Positions 15,044 to 24,186 of a DNA stretch of 64,000 nucleotides are shown in pieces; position 1 is the stretch's first letter; each line of letters opens with the position of its first letter. This DNA comes from Bradyrhizobium diversitatis (GTDB lineage: Bacteria; Pseudomonadota; Alphaproteobacteria; Rhizobiales; Xanthobacteraceae): the NCBI RefSeq assembly GCF_016031635.1, contig NZ_JACEGD010000020.1:1-64000 (forward strand). The letters run 5' to 3'. The translations under genes were made by a program, and so were the position numbers. The notes beneath the pieces are model-generated. The model was not told the origin of the DNA, did no database searches, and saw only the letters and a program-made list of their open reading frames with translations.

Positions 15044-16588
15044 ATGGCCCGCGATACGCAAGCTGCCCTCGTCGCGCTCAACCGCTTTGGCTTCGGCGCC
15101 CGCGGTGGCGCGTCGGGCGATCTCATCAACGCAAGCTCCGACCCGCGCGGATTCGTGAAGGCCGAGCTTGCGCGTCCCAACGGCGTGCTGCTGGAAGCGC
15201 CGGGACTGCAATCGACGCCGCAACTCGGGCAGGCCGTCTTTGCCTATCAGGACCAGGTCAAGCAGGCGCGCGAAGCGGCGAAGGCCGCCGCGCCCGCTGA
15301 GACGCCGCCGGCCGCACCGACCGAACTCCGCCGCAATCCCTCCCTGAACGCGGCGGCGACGGAGATCGCAGGCCAGATGGCGGAGGCGAAGCCTGCGGAC
15401 AATGCGGCAAGGCCGGACGCCATGCAGCCCAACGCGGCGGCACCGCCGGCCGCAAAGCCCGCGCCGCAGCCGCTCAACGTGATCCAGAAGACCTTTCGCG
15501 CCGAAGCGCTGGCGCGGTTGCAGCGCGCGACGCTGGCCGAGTGCGGCTTCACCGAGCGCCTCGTCGCGTTCTGGTCCAACCATTTCTGCATCTCCGCCAG
15601 CAAAGGCGAATTGGCGCGGATCTGGGCCGGCGCGTTCGAGCGCGAGGCGATCAGGCCGCACGTGCTCGGGCGCTTCCCCGACATGCTGAGGGCAGTCGAG
15701 CAGCATCCCGCGATGCTGTTCTTTCTCGACAACCAGCAATCGCTCGGACCGGATTCTCGCGCCGGGCAGAATCGCAAGCGCGGGTTGAACGAAAATCTCG
15801 CGCGCGAGATCATGGAGCTGCATACGCTCGGCGTTGGCGGCGGCTACACGCAAGGCGACGTCACCTCGCTCGCGCGCATCATCACCGGCTGGACCTTCGC
15901 GGGCCGGCAGGGGCAGCTAGGGTCGCCCGGCTCCTTCGTCTTCAGCGTCAATGCGCATCAGCCCGGGCCGCAAGTCCTGCTCGGCAGGAGCTACGAGGCC
16001 ACCGGGCTCGCACAGGGCGAAGCAGCGCTCGCCGACCTCGCGCGGCATCCGTCGACCGCGAATTTCATCGCCACCAAATTCGTCCGTCACTTCGTCGCAG
16101 ATGATCCGCCGCCGACGCTCGTTGCGCGCCTGCGCGATGTCTTCGTCAAGTCCGACGGCGATCTCAAGGCGCTTGCCATGGCGCTGGTCGATTCCGATGA
16201 AGCGTGGAAGGCGCCGCTGACCAAGATGCGCTCACCTTACGATTTCCTGGTCGCGAGCGGCCGGCTGCTCGCGCAGGTGCCGGAGGACCCGAGCCGCTAT
16301 CTCAGCGGCCTCAACCTGCTCGGTCAGCCGCTATGGTCGCCGCCCGGCCCCAACGGCTTTCCCGACACCAATGCCGCCTGGGCCGCGCCTGAAGGCATCA
16401 AGCTCAGGCTGGACATCGCGGCGCAGATCGGCGCGCGGCTCGGCAACAACATCGATCCGCTCGACCTCCTGGAGTTCGCAGCCGCCGACGCGGCCTCGAT
16501 CGAAACGCGCAGAACCATCGAGCGCGCGGAGTCGCGACAGCAGGCGCTGGCGCTGCTGTTGATGTCGCCGGAAATGCAGAGGAGATGA
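15044..16588 (+). CDS. DUF1800 family protein
   Basis: 514 residues, MARDTQAALVALNRFGFGAR.... It shows DUF1800 landmarks: ERLVAFWSNHFCISASKGEL, FLDNQQSLGPDSRAG, LNENLAREIMELHTLGV with GGGYTQGDVTSLARIITGWT, and a Ser/Asp-rich end. A low-complexity Ala/Pro linker spans about residues 75-145. No signal peptide is visible. The stop overlaps the ATG of a DUF1501 gene (ATGA), and these two families are almost always paired. Biochemical role unknown; a link to extracellular polymer or metal handling has only been speculated. Confidence 0.92.
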   Translation: MARDTQAALVALNRFGFGARGGASGDLINASSDPRGFVKAELARPNGVLLEAPGLQSTPQLGQAVFAYQDQVKQAREAAKAAAPAETPPAAPTELRRNPSLNAAATEIAGQMAEAKPADNAARPDAMQPNAAAPPAAKPAPQPLNVIQKTFRAEALARLQRATLAECGFTERLVAFWSNHFCISASKGELARIWAGAFEREAIRPHVLGRFPDMLRAVEQHPAMLFFLDNQQSLGPDSRAGQNRKRGLNENLAREIMELHTLGVGGGYTQGDVTSLARIITGWTFAGRQGQLGSPGSFVFSVNAHQPGPQVLLGRSYEATGLAQGEAALADLARHPSTANFIATKFVRHFVADDPPPTLVARLRDVFVKSDGDLKALAMALVDSDEAWKAPLTKMRSPYDFLVASGRLLAQVPEDPSRYLSGLNLLGQPLWSPPGPNGFPDTNAAWAAPEGIKLRLDIAAQIGARLGNNIDPLDLLEFAAADAASIETRRTIERAESRQQALALLLMSPEMQRR

Positions 16589-17808
16589 AGATGATCGACT
16601 GCGTCGAAAACCGGCTCCTCACCTCGCGCCGCGGCCTGCTGCTCGGCGGCGCTTCCTTCGCGGCCTGGGCCTACCTGCCGAAATTCGCCCGCGCCGCCGA
16701 TGGGCGCGATCCACGATTGATCGTGGTGATCCTGCGCGGCGCGCTCGACGGTCTCTCGACGGTCGGTCCGATCGGCGACCCCGACTATGCCGGCCTGCAC
16801 GGCTCGATAGCGCTCACCGCTGATGGTGCGCATCCCGCGATCATGCTCGATTCCTTCTTCGCGCTGCATCCGGCGATGCCGGAATTTGCGCGCATGTATC
16901 GCGACAGGCATGCGGCGGTGATCCATGCGGTGGCGACGCCCTATCGCGACCGCTCGCATTTCGACGGCCAGGACGTGCTCGAAAGCGGCTTTGTCGGCCC
17001 GGGCCGCGTGCAGTCCGGCTGGCTCAACCGCGCGCTGGAAGCGCTGCCGCGCGGCGAGCGCGTGTCGAGCGGTCTGGCCGTCGGGCCGACCACGCCGCTG
17101 GTGCTGCGTGGCAACGCGCCCACCGTCGGCTGGGCGCCGGTGGCGCTGCCGCAGGCCGATGACGACACCGCGATGCGCCTCATGGAGCTCTACCGTCACC
17201 GCGATCCCGCACTGGCCTCGGCGTTGTCGCAAGGCCTCCAGCTCGACAAGGCCGCGAGTGGCGACGACATGAAAGCGACGCGCGGCAACGCCGTCGCACA
17301 GATGCGGCAGGTCGCGCGCGGCGCGGCGAAGCTGATGGCGGCCGACGATGGCCCGCGCATCGCCGCGCTCGCCTTCGACGGCTGGGACACGCATGCCAAC
17401 GAAGGCGGCCCTGTGGGGCGTCTCGCCTTCCTGCTCGGAGGCCTCGACGGCGCGCTCGCCGAGTTCGAAAGCGGCCTGGGGGATCGCTGGCGCGAGACCG
17501 TCGTCGTCGTCGCCACCGAGTTCGGCCGCACCGCGCGCATCAACGGCACCGACGGCACCGATCACGGCACGGGAACGATCGCGCTGCTCGCAGGCGGCGC
17601 GGTGAAGGGCGGCCGCGTCATCGCCGACTGGCCCGGCCTCAAGCTCGCCAACCTCCACGAGGCCCGCGACCTCAAGCCGACGACGGACCTGCGCTCCGTG
17701 ATCAAGGGCGTGCTGCAGGACCGGTTCGGCCTGTCCGACCGCGTGCTGGCGGAGACGGTGTTTCCGGATAGCGCAAGCGCAAGGCCGATGAAGGGGCTGG
17801 TGGCTTAG
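16585..17808 (+). CDS. DUF1501 family protein, Tat-exported
   Basis: 407 residues. The N-terminus has the twin-arginine signal TSRRGLLLGGASFAAWAYLP, so export through Tat in folded form is expected. DUF1501 belongs to the alkaline-phosphatase/sulfatase-like superfamily. Matching motifs are IVVILRGALDGLSTVGPIGD, FDGWDTHANEGGPVGRLAFL, VVVVATEFGRTARINGTDGT, and DHGTGTIALLAGGAVKGG with its conserved D-H. It is translationally coupled to the DUF1800 gene. Substrate not known. Confidence 0.92.
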   Translation: MKMIDCVENRLLTSRRGLLLGGASFAAWAYLPKFARAADGRDPRLIVVILRGALDGLSTVGPIGDPDYAGLHGSIALTADGAHPAIMLDSFFALHPAMPEFARMYRDRHAAVIHAVATPYRDRSHFDGQDVLESGFVGPGRVQSGWLNRALEALPRGERVSSGLAVGPTTPLVLRGNAPTVGWAPVALPQADDDTAMRLMELYRHRDPALASALSQGLQLDKAASGDDMKATRGNAVAQMRQVARGAAKLMAADDGPRIAALAFDGWDTHANEGGPVGRLAFLLGGLDGALAEFESGLGDRWRETVVVVATEFGRTARINGTDGTDHGTGTIALLAGGAVKGGRVIADWPGLKLANLHEARDLKPTTDLRSVIKGVLQDRFGLSDRVLAETVFPDSASARPMKGLVA

Positions 17809-17810
17809 GT

Positions 17811-17952
17811 CGTCATTCCGGGGCGCGCGGCTTGTCCGCCGAAGCTCGAAGAGCGAAGGCGGAAGCGCGAACCCGGAAATCCATTCATCGACTTGTTCCG
17901 TGGCGAAATGGATTCCGGGCCTGCGCCTTGCGGCGCATCCCGGAATGACGAC
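17811..17952. repeat. GTCATTCCGGGGCGC inverted repeat
   Basis: The left arm CGTCATTCCGGGGCGCGCGG and the right arm CGCATCCCGGAATGACGAC face each other, with CCGGAAATCCATT and AATGGATTCCGG between them. A long imperfect hairpin would form after the DUF1501 stop. It fills the 176 bases before the next gene. Confidence 0.7.
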
Positions 17953-17984
17953 ATGATGGGCGGAGCATCAGGAGAGACCACCCA

Positions 17985-18308
17985 ATGTACATCGCCATGA
18001 ACCGCTTCCGCGTCGCCAAGGGCTCCGAGGCTGCTTTCGAGCAGGTCTGGCTTTCGCGCGACACCCATCTCGACAAGGTGCCGGGCTTCGTCGAATTCCA
18101 TCTGCTGAGGGGCCCCGAGCTCGAGGACCACACGCTCTACGCCTCCCACACCGTGTGGGCGAACCACGCCGCGTTCGAGGCCTGGACCAAGTCGGAGGCG
18201 TTTCGCGCGGCGCATCACAAGGCGGGAGACAACAAGCCGCTTTATCTCGGCCATCCCCAGTTCGAGGGCTTCGAGGTGGTGCAGACGGTCGGCCGCGGCG
18301 CGAAGTAG
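17985..18308 (+). CDS. Antibiotic-biosynthesis-monooxygenase-fold protein
   Basis: 107 residues, MYIAMNRFRVAKGSEAAFEQ..., of the dimeric alpha+beta barrel (ABM) fold. Family features are VPGFVEFHLLRGPELEDHTL and SHTVWANHAAFEAWTKSEAF, then FRAAHHKAG. The layout and the W/H residues resemble the IsdG/HmuQ-like heme oxygenase branch, which degrades heme, but the assignment to that branch is tentative. Stand-alone, convergent with the AKR gene. Confidence 0.75.
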   Translation: MYIAMNRFRVAKGSEAAFEQVWLSRDTHLDKVPGFVEFHLLRGPELEDHTLYASHTVWANHAAFEAWTKSEAFRAAHHKAGDNKPLYLGHPQFEGFEVVQTVGRGAK

Positions 18309-18321
18309 CGCGCCGCAGAGC

Positions 18322-19263
18322 TCAGCCCAGGGTGATCTTGTCGATCTCCGCCATCTCATCCGCGCTGAGCTTCCAGGCGATCGCCTTCACGTTCTCCTCG
18401 ATCTGCTCGACGCGCGTGGCGCCTGCGATCACGCTCGACACCTGCGGGCGCGCGGCGAGCCAGGAGAAGGCGAGCTCCAGCATCGAGCGGCCGTGCGCCT
18501 TGGCGAAGGCCTGGAGCTTCTCGACCATGTCCTCGTTGCGCGGCGTGACGTAACGGTCGCGCAGCGCCGGGGCCTTGGCAAAGCGCGTGTCGGCGGGTGC
18601 CGCCGCGCCGCGCTGGTACTTGCCCGTCAGCAGGCCGCTCGCGAGCGGGAAGAACGGCAGCAGGCCGAGCCTGTACTCTTGCGCCGCCGGCAGCAGGTCC
18701 TTCTCGATATCGCGAACCAGCAATGAGTATTCGTCCTGGCAGGAGACGAAGCGGCTGACATTCATCGCGCGCGCGGTGAACTCGGCTTCCGCGATCCGCC
18801 AGGCCGGGAAGTTGGAGTTGCCGATGTAGCGCACCTTGCCTTGCCGGATGAGATCGTCGAGCGCACGCAACGTCTCCTCCATCGGCGTCAGCGGATCGTA
18901 ATCGTGCTGCTGGTAGAGGTCGATGTAGTCGGTCTTGAGCCGCCTCAGGCTCGCCTCGACCGCATCCATGATGTAGCGGCGCGAGGCGCCCTGCCTGGTG
19001 CCGTCGGTCGCCATCGGCTTGGCATATTTGGTGGCGAGCACGATGTCCTTGCGGCGATCGCCGAGCACGGTGCCGAGCACCGTCTCCGAGCCGCCCATCC
19101 CGGCATAGATGTCGGCGGTGTCGAACAGCGTGATGCCGAGATCGAGCGCGCGATGGATCACCTTGCGCGAGGTCTCCAGATCCGTGCGCTGGCCGAAATT
19201 GTTGCAGCCGAGCCCGACCGCAGACACGCGAAGGCCGGAGGCGCCGAGATTGCGAATTTCCAT
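18322..19263 (-). CDS. Aldo/keto reductase
   Basis: 313-residue (alpha/beta)8 NADPH-dependent aldo/keto reductase. It has the N-terminal strand LGASGLRVSAVGLGCNNFG, catalytic Asp/Tyr in FDTADIYAGMGGSE, Lys in VLATKYAKPM and His in LYQQHDYDP. The cofactor-binding C-terminal part includes SSVIAGATRVEQIEENV. It resembles YhdN/Kv-beta-type AKRs. Substrate undetermined, probably carbonyl detoxification. ATG 19263 gives the standard family N-terminus. Confidence 0.92.
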   Translation of the reverse strand: MEIRNLGASGLRVSAVGLGCNNFGQRTDLETSRKVIHRALDLGITLFDTADIYAGMGGSETVLGTVLGDRRKDIVLATKYAKPMATDGTRQGASRRYIMDAVEASLRRLKTDYIDLYQQHDYDPLTPMEETLRALDDLIRQGKVRYIGNSNFPAWRIAEAEFTARAMNVSRFVSCQDEYSLLVRDIEKDLLPAAQEYRLGLLPFFPLASGLLTGKYQRGAAAPADTRFAKAPALRDRYVTPRNEDMVEKLQAFAKAHGRSMLELAFSWLAARPQVSSVIAGATRVEQIEENVKAIAWKLSADEMAEIDKITLG

Positions 19264-19360
19264 GGGAGATCCTGTCAGATGAGCAGCGGCACATTGTGAC
19301 CACCGTGCGCCGCATCAGCAAGCCGATGCCTGCGCTGCTGCCATGCAGACAATCCCGGAC

Positions 19361-19405
19361 AAAAAAATGCGGCCCCTGTCAGACGCGGCGACTGACGGGG
19401 GCCGC
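19361..19405 (-). terminator. Rho-independent terminator after GNAT gene
   Basis: Read on the minus strand, a 14-base stem (GCGGCCCCCGTCAG / CTGACAGGGGCCGC, one mismatch) is followed by a run of seven T. It lies about 115 bases downstream of the GNAT gene stop at 19521. Confidence 0.75.
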
Positions 19406-19520
19406 TTTGGGGCGCTTGATCGGTGACGGGGGGCCTGACCAGACGCAGGCGCAGCGTAGTCTTGCTGTGTTACGCCCGGGTGACAGGCGGAGTTATCCAC
19501 AAGGCTTCAGGGCGCAGGAC

Positions 19521-19976
19521 TCAGAAGATCTTGCGATAGACGATGAAGCCGGACCGCTCCGCGACCTTGTCGTACAGGCGCTGCGCCGTCAGATTGGTCT
19601 CGTGCGTCTGCCAGTACACGCGCGGCGATCCCGCGAGCTTTGCCCGCTCATAGACGCCATGGATCAGCGCCGAGGCAACGCCCTTGCCGCGCGCTGCCTC
19701 GAGCGTGAACAGGTCCTGCAAATAGCAGGACGGCTCGATCGCGGTGGTGCTGCGATGAAACAGATAATGCGTCAGCCCGAGCAGGCGGCCGTCGTCCTCG
19801 GCCACCAGCGCATGCATCGGCTCATAGGCATCGAAGAAGCGCTGCCACGTCATCTTCGTAATCTCGGGCGCCAGGGCGGTCGGGCCCGAGCGGCCGTAGA
19901 AGGCGTTGTAGCCGTCCCACAGCGGCAGCCATTGATCGTAATCCTGCCTCGTGACGGCGCGAATGGTGAGCGACAT
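19521..19976 (-). CDS. GNAT-family N-acetyltransferase
   Basis: 151 residues, MSLTIRAVTRQDYDQWLPLW.... The acetyl-CoA-binding loop is YLQDLFTLEAARGKGVASALI, with the R-G-K-G-V-A pattern of motif A. The closing VYWQTHETNLTAQRLYDKVAERSGF is typical of motif B. GGGAATTTCAC precedes ATG 19976. Target unknown. Confidence 0.88.
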   Translation of the reverse strand: MSLTIRAVTRQDYDQWLPLWDGYNAFYGRSGPTALAPEITKMTWQRFFDAYEPMHALVAEDDGRLLGLTHYLFHRSTTAIEPSCYLQDLFTLEAARGKGVASALIHGVYERAKLAGSPRVYWQTHETNLTAQRLYDKVAERSGFIVYRKIF

Positions 19977-20048
19977 GTGAAATTCCCGCGATCGATGAAG
20001 CGTCCTTCATACGTGATGGTCGCACTGCCGATCAATCGCGCCGTCGCG

Positions 20049-20861
20049 TCACTCCGCGATGCGCAGGTAGCGGGTCAGCTTGCGGTTTGCGGGGTCGCGC
20101 AGCGAGCGGTAGTAGTCGGCGCGTGATGGCTCGTCGGTGTGGCGCACGAGGTCGGTCACCGGGGTGTAGCTCAGCATGCGTCCACCGTCGGGCAGCGCGG
20201 TGCAGACGAAGCGCAGCACCTCGCCGTTGCTCAATTTGATGTTGATCGGCGTGGCATCGCCGCCCCGCACCATCTCCATGCGGCGCGCGATGAAGGTGCC
20301 GAGTTCGTCCTCCGGCAGCTCGAACGCGCCGATGTCGCGGCCGTGATACATCAGCGCGATGAAGGGCGGCTTACGTTCGGCGATCTGGTCGGGCAGTGCA
20401 AAATAATCGCGGAACGCGCGGTTGATGAATTCGGCCCGGGTCTCGGCATCGAGCAGCACGATGCCGATATCCACCTGGTCGAGCGCGGCCGACAGCCGTG
20501 CGGCCGTGGCGTGGCTCCGGCGCTCGGCCGCGACCGTGCCGAGCAGCCGCTCGCGCATCAGGCCGGTGATGCCGGCGGTGCCGACAGCCGTGACGGTCAG
20601 GAGACCGAGCCGGACCAGATCGGCGGCGCCATAGCCGGAAACGCCGTGGCGGTTGAGGAAGAACAGCGCCGCGCCGATCACTGCGACAGCGGCCGTCGTC
20701 ATGGCGGAGGCGAGCCCCGCGAGCGCGCCGGCGAGAGCCACGATGCAGACCAGCAGCGGCGCGGGCGAGGGGGGTGGGATGAAGCGATCGAACAGCATTG
20801 CCAGCAGCAGGGCGGCTGCCGTCAGCACCGGACCGGAGATCGCACGCCATCCGAGCCGCAT
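20049..20861 (-). CDS. Membrane protein with PAS domain (DUF4118-like N-terminus)
   Basis: 270 residues. The first 110 contain four hydrophobic helices, including ALLLAMLFDRFIPPP and CIVALAGALAGLASAMTTAA, resembling the DUF4118/KdpD-like sensor membrane module. After a linker (RRSHATAARLSAALDQVDIG) comes a PAS fold: GIVLLDAETRAEFINRAFRD with FALPDQIAERKPP. There is no kinase, cyclase or response domain, so it is a sensor without a visible output. ATG 20861 follows AAGGAGCGAG. Confidence 0.8.
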   Translation of the reverse strand: MRLGWRAISGPVLTAAALLLAMLFDRFIPPPSPAPLLVCIVALAGALAGLASAMTTAAVAVIGAALFFLNRHGVSGYGAADLVRLGLLTVTAVGTAGITGLMRERLLGTVAAERRSHATAARLSAALDQVDIGIVLLDAETRAEFINRAFRDYFALPDQIAERKPPFIALMYHGRDIGAFELPEDELGTFIARRMEMVRGGDATPINIKLSNGEVLRFVCTALPDGGRMLSYTPVTDLVRHTDEPSRADYYRSLRDPANRKLTRYLRIAE

Positions 20862-20989
20862 GGGCCAGTCTCGCTCCTTCCGAACGAGGTCAGGCCGCAA
20901 CACTGACTGATTGTTGCGTGACTGCGATGCGGTTTCGTGCGGCGTGCTTAAGGCGCGCTTGCGTGCAACCCTCAAGCTTTCCGATGATT

Positions 20990-21148
20990 TTAGACCATGT
21001 GCGCGTGCTTGACGCGCTGTTGCAGCGTGGGCGCATTCAGGGTCGACGTCCCCGTGCCCTTGCGCGTGCCGACGATGATCAACAGCGACGCCGCGACCAG
21101 GATGGCCGCGGTCAGGGTGATTGCAACGACTACCACAGGTGATTTCAT
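20990..21148 (-). CDS. 52-residue one-helix membrane protein
   Basis: Starts MKSPVVVVAITLTAAILVAA and continues with a second hydrophobic run (SLLIIVG), then a basic/polar tail ending QQRVKHAHMV. One transmembrane helix spans residues 5-27. The ATG at 21148 follows GACAGGACGTCG. It lies 73 bases downstream of another one-helix gene (21222-21398) on the same strand. No family recognised. Confidence 0.6.
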   Translation of the reverse strand: MKSPVVVVAITLTAAILVAASLLIIVGTRKGTGTSTLNAPTLQQRVKHAHMV

Positions 21149-21221
21149 CGACGTCCTGTCGCGATGCCGGTCGGCGCGGGCCGCACGGCGCCCTGAAGGC
21201 AGGTCCAGGATGAAACGGGAA

Positions 21222-21398
21222 TCAGACCGGCAGGCCCATCGCCATGGTCGCCTTGGTCGACAGCACCGTCAGGGTGACGATCAGGCACAGCGAGAGCGCG
21301 GCGACGGCGAGCGAGGCCGCGACCGCATGGGTGAGCCGGGAAGACGCGACGGTAGCGGATGGGCTCTGAAAGCCTGCCGTGCCGGACGCCCGCATCAT
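21222..21398 (-). CDS. 58-residue one-helix membrane protein
   Basis: MMRASGTAGFQSPSATVASS then the hydrophobic helix LAVAALSLCLIVTLTVLST and a short tail TKATMAMGLPV. GAAGGA lies nine bases before the first ATG (21398). It is the upstream partner of the gene at 20990. The pair may encode components of a small membrane complex or regulatory peptides. Confidence 0.6.
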   Translation of the reverse strand: MMRASGTAGFQSPSATVASSRLTHAVAASLAVAALSLCLIVTLTVLSTKATMAMGLPV

Positions 21399-21550
21399 GG
21401 TCTAAATCCTTCAACACGCGAGCGAATCACCCGCGACTTTCCGGAATTTCCCAGTTCCAACCGGCAATATTGCGGCGGCCATCGCGCCAAAAATGGCGAG
21501 ATTGCGGCAAACGGGCCCTTCTGCCCGCTATTCGCGCAGGTGCGGCGCCG

Positions 21551-22201
21551 TCAGGCGCCCGCCGCGATGCTGGCGGGGTCGTCGATGTCGGCCGGGCGCC
21601 AGTCCATGGTCACGAAGCCGGGCGCGGCTTCGACGCGCGCGAGCCAGTCCCGGATCGCCGGGAAGGTGGAAAGATCGAAGTCGCAACGGTCGGCGAGGTG
21701 GGTGTAGCCATACAGCGCGATGTCGGCGACCGTGAGCTGGCGCGCGGCGAAATAAGCGTTGGTCTTGAGATGGTTCTCCATCACCTGGAGCGCGCCATAG
21801 CCGCGCTCCATCCAGTCCTCCAGCGAATGGGTCTGGAGATCGCGGCCGCCCTTGACCAGCGACAGCCAGAAATAGGCGGCGCCGATGTTCGGCTCGAGCG
21901 CGTGCTGCTCGAAGAACATCCATTGCAGCGCCTCGGCGCGATCGATGCGGTTTTCCGGCGCAAGCGGCGTGCCGACGGCGACGTACCAGAGAATGGCATT
22001 GGACTCGGCGAGATGGCGGCCCTCGCCGACCTCGAGCAGCGGCACCTGTCCCGACGGGTTCTTGCTGAGAAAGTCCGGCGTGCGGCTCTCGCCGCGCAGG
22101 ATGTCCACCTCCACCGCTTCGTAAGGCAGGTTGAGCAGCGCCAGCGCAAGGCGAACCTTGTAGCTGTTGCCCGAGCGTTGCATCGAATAGAGCTTGTACA
22201 T
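21551..22201 (-). CDS. Glutathione S-transferase
   Basis: 216 residues. The N-terminal domain has MQRSGNSYKVRLALALLNLP (Ser as likely catalytic hydroxyl), then NPSGQVPLLEVGEGRHLAES with the cis-Pro and the E-S glutathione contacts. The C-terminal helical domain includes QLTVADIALYGYTHLADRCD. ATG 22201 gives the normal family N-terminus. Physiological substrate unknown. Confidence 0.9.
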   Translation of the reverse strand: MYKLYSMQRSGNSYKVRLALALLNLPYEAVEVDILRGESRTPDFLSKNPSGQVPLLEVGEGRHLAESNAILWYVAVGTPLAPENRIDRAEALQWMFFEQHALEPNIGAAYFWLSLVKGGRDLQTHSLEDWMERGYGALQVMENHLKTNAYFAARQLTVADIALYGYTHLADRCDFDLSTFPAIRDWLARVEAAPGFVTMDWRPADIDDPASIAAGA

Positions 22202-22767
22202 TCTGCAGTTCGAATCCGAGGACGTGAAGACGCGGCGATCGTTGCCCCCGCGAGGCGGCTAAACAATGATGCCGATGCGAATCCGCCGCAAGAGCCGGCC
22301 AATAGAAAAACTCGAAAACCCTGCCGCACTGCAACGTTGCGGAAGATCATTTCCGCGCGAGCATGCAATTCAGCTCACGCTTGCGTCAACGCGGGCATTG
22401 CTCGGCGAGATCATCAAGTGGGTAGGGATCGTATCGACGATCGGACGGACCAGTGCCCACGCATTGCCATGGCCGGGCTTGTCCCGGCCATTCACGTGTT
22501 GCCACATGACAAGAAGTACGTGACTGGGCGGACAAGCCCGGTCATGCAAAATTGCTCCGAGGACAGGCCTTGCCGGATATGAGGAATTTGGCCGGCAAAG
22601 TTACGGAACATTGCGGTCGGGGCGCTCCGAAACGCCGGAAATCGGCAATCTTTTTCGAGATCGGGCCGAAGTTTCTTGCGGCGCAGCGGCACACGTTTTA
22701 GGGTAGCTCATTCCCACAAATGGAGTCGTGAGGCGAAAGGCTTCACGACGCTCGCCAGGAGATGATG
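22202..22767. other. 566-base gene-free stretch
   Basis: No convincing gene. It holds the repeat at 22468-22553 and ends in the aminotransferase leader. An 85-codon frame at 22266-22523 runs through the repeat and lacks a ribosome binding site, so it is not called. Confidence 0.5.
22468..22553. repeat. CATGGCCGGGCTTGTCCCGGCC inverted repeat
   Basis: The left arm ATGGCCGGGCTTGTCCCGGC and the right arm GGGCGGACAAGCCCGGTCAT face each other around CACGTGTTGCCACATGAC. The same motif type recurs at 42425-42558. Confidence 0.65.
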
Positions 22768-23970
22768 ATGTCCTTCCTTGCCGCTGCGCTCGACCGTGTG
22801 AAGCCGTCCGCGACCATCGCGGTCACGGATAAAGCACGCGCGCTGAAAGCGGCTGGCCGCAACGTCATCGGCCTCGGCGCCGGCGAGCCCGACTTCGACA
22901 CGCCCGCCAACATCAAGCTGGCGGCGATCCACGCCATCGAGGCCGGCAAGACCAAGTACACCGCGGTGGATGGCATCCCCGAGCTGAAGGAAGCCATCAT
23001 CGCCAAGTTTCAGCGCGAGAACGGCGTCGCCTACAAGCCGAACCAGATCATCGTCGGCACCGGCGGCAAGCAGGTGCTCTACAACGCGCTGATGGCGACC
23101 ATCAATCCGGGCGACGAGGTGATCATTCCCGCGCCCTATTGGGTCAGCTATCCCGAGATGGTCGCGCTCGCCGGCGGCGAGCCGGTGCCGGTGGTCTGCA
23201 CCGCGGCGACCGGCTTCAAGCTCCAGGCAGAGGCGCTTGAGCGCGCGATCACGCCGAAGACCAAATGGGTCATCCTGTGCTCGCCGTCGAACCCGACGGG
23301 AGCCGCCTACACGCGCTCGGAACTGAAAGCACTCACCGACGTGCTGGTGAAGCATCCCCATGTCTGGGTGATGACCGACGACATGTACGAGCATCTCGTC
23401 TATGACGACTTCCAGTTCACCACCGTCGCGCAGGTCGAGCCGGGTCTGTACGACCGCACGCTGACCGTGAACGGTGTCTCCAAGGCCTATTGCATGACCG
23501 GCTGGCGTATCGGCTATGCCGGCGGTCCGGCGCATCTCATCAAGGCGATGGCGACGATCCAGTCGCAATCGACCTCGAACCCGTGCTCGATCGCGCAATG
23601 GGCCTCGGTCGAGGCGCTGAACGGTCCGCAGGAGTTCATTCCCGCCAACAACAAGGTCTTCAAGGAGCGGCGCGACCTCGTCGTTTCCATGCTCAACCAG
23701 GCGAGCGGCATCGAGTGCCCGCGCCCCGAAGGCGCGTTCTACGTCTATCCGTCCTGCGCCGGCACCATTGGCAAGAAAGCGCCGTCGGGCAATGTGATCT
23801 CCAACGACGAGCAGTTCGTCACGGAGCTCCTGGAGACCGAAGGCGTCGCCGTGGTGCAGGGTTCGGCCTTCGGCCTGGGACCTGCGTTCCGCATCTCCTA
23901 CGCGACCAAGACCTCGGACCTCGAAGACGCCTGCAAGCGCATCCAGCGCTTCTGCGGCAATCTGCGCTGA
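22768..23970 (+). CDS. aatA: Aspartate-type PLP-dependent aminotransferase
   Basis: 400-residue class I aminotransferase of the bacterial aspartate (I-gamma/AatA) kind. It transfers the amino group between aspartate or related amino acids and 2-oxoglutarate. Visible are the substrate loop GLGAGEPDFDTPANIKLAAI, the cofactor-binding NPTGAAYTRSELKAL and DDMYEHLVYD, the Schiff-base lysine in VNGVSKAYCMTGWRIGYAGG, and the C-terminal Arg in GLGPAFRISYATK. Of three consecutive ATG codons, 22768 is chosen because AGGAG is six bases before it. Monocistronic by position. Confidence 0.93.
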   Translation: MSFLAAALDRVKPSATIAVTDKARALKAAGRNVIGLGAGEPDFDTPANIKLAAIHAIEAGKTKYTAVDGIPELKEAIIAKFQRENGVAYKPNQIIVGTGGKQVLYNALMATINPGDEVIIPAPYWVSYPEMVALAGGEPVPVVCTAATGFKLQAEALERAITPKTKWVILCSPSNPTGAAYTRSELKALTDVLVKHPHVWVMTDDMYEHLVYDDFQFTTVAQVEPGLYDRTLTVNGVSKAYCMTGWRIGYAGGPAHLIKAMATIQSQSTSNPCSIAQWASVEALNGPQEFIPANNKVFKERRDLVVSMLNQASGIECPRPEGAFYVYPSCAGTIGKKAPSGNVISNDEQFVTELLETEGVAVVQGSAFGLGPAFRISYATKTSDLEDACKRIQRFCGNLR

Positions 23971-23995
23971 GGCTCTCGCGGAATGCGGTGAACCC

Positions 23996-24186
23996 CTCTC
24001 CCCTTGTGGGAGAGGGCGGATCGCCGCGAAGCGGCGAGACGGGGTTCTCTCTCCGCGAGTCCGTCTGCCAGTTCAATTCGCGGAGACAACCCCTCATCCG
24101 GCGCCATAGCCGAAGCTCCGCTTCGGCGTTGTTGAACGGCGGCCGAAGGCCGCCTATGCCACCTTCTCCCACAAGGGGAGAAGGAA
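23996..24186. repeat. Large palindromic repeat, CTCCCCTTGTGGGAGAGG family
   Basis: The left arm CCTCTCCCCTTGTGGGAGAG and the right arm CTTCTCCCACAAGGGGAGAA are inverse copies. Inside are GGATCGCCGCGAAGCGGCGA, a CGCGGAG pair, and the hairpin GGCGGCCGAAGGCCGCC. It fills most of the gap after the aminotransferase gene. Confidence 0.75.

Noticed and set aside
22266..22523. 85-codon frame upstream of the aminotransferase gene
   Set aside because: It runs into a palindromic repeat and has no ribosome binding site.
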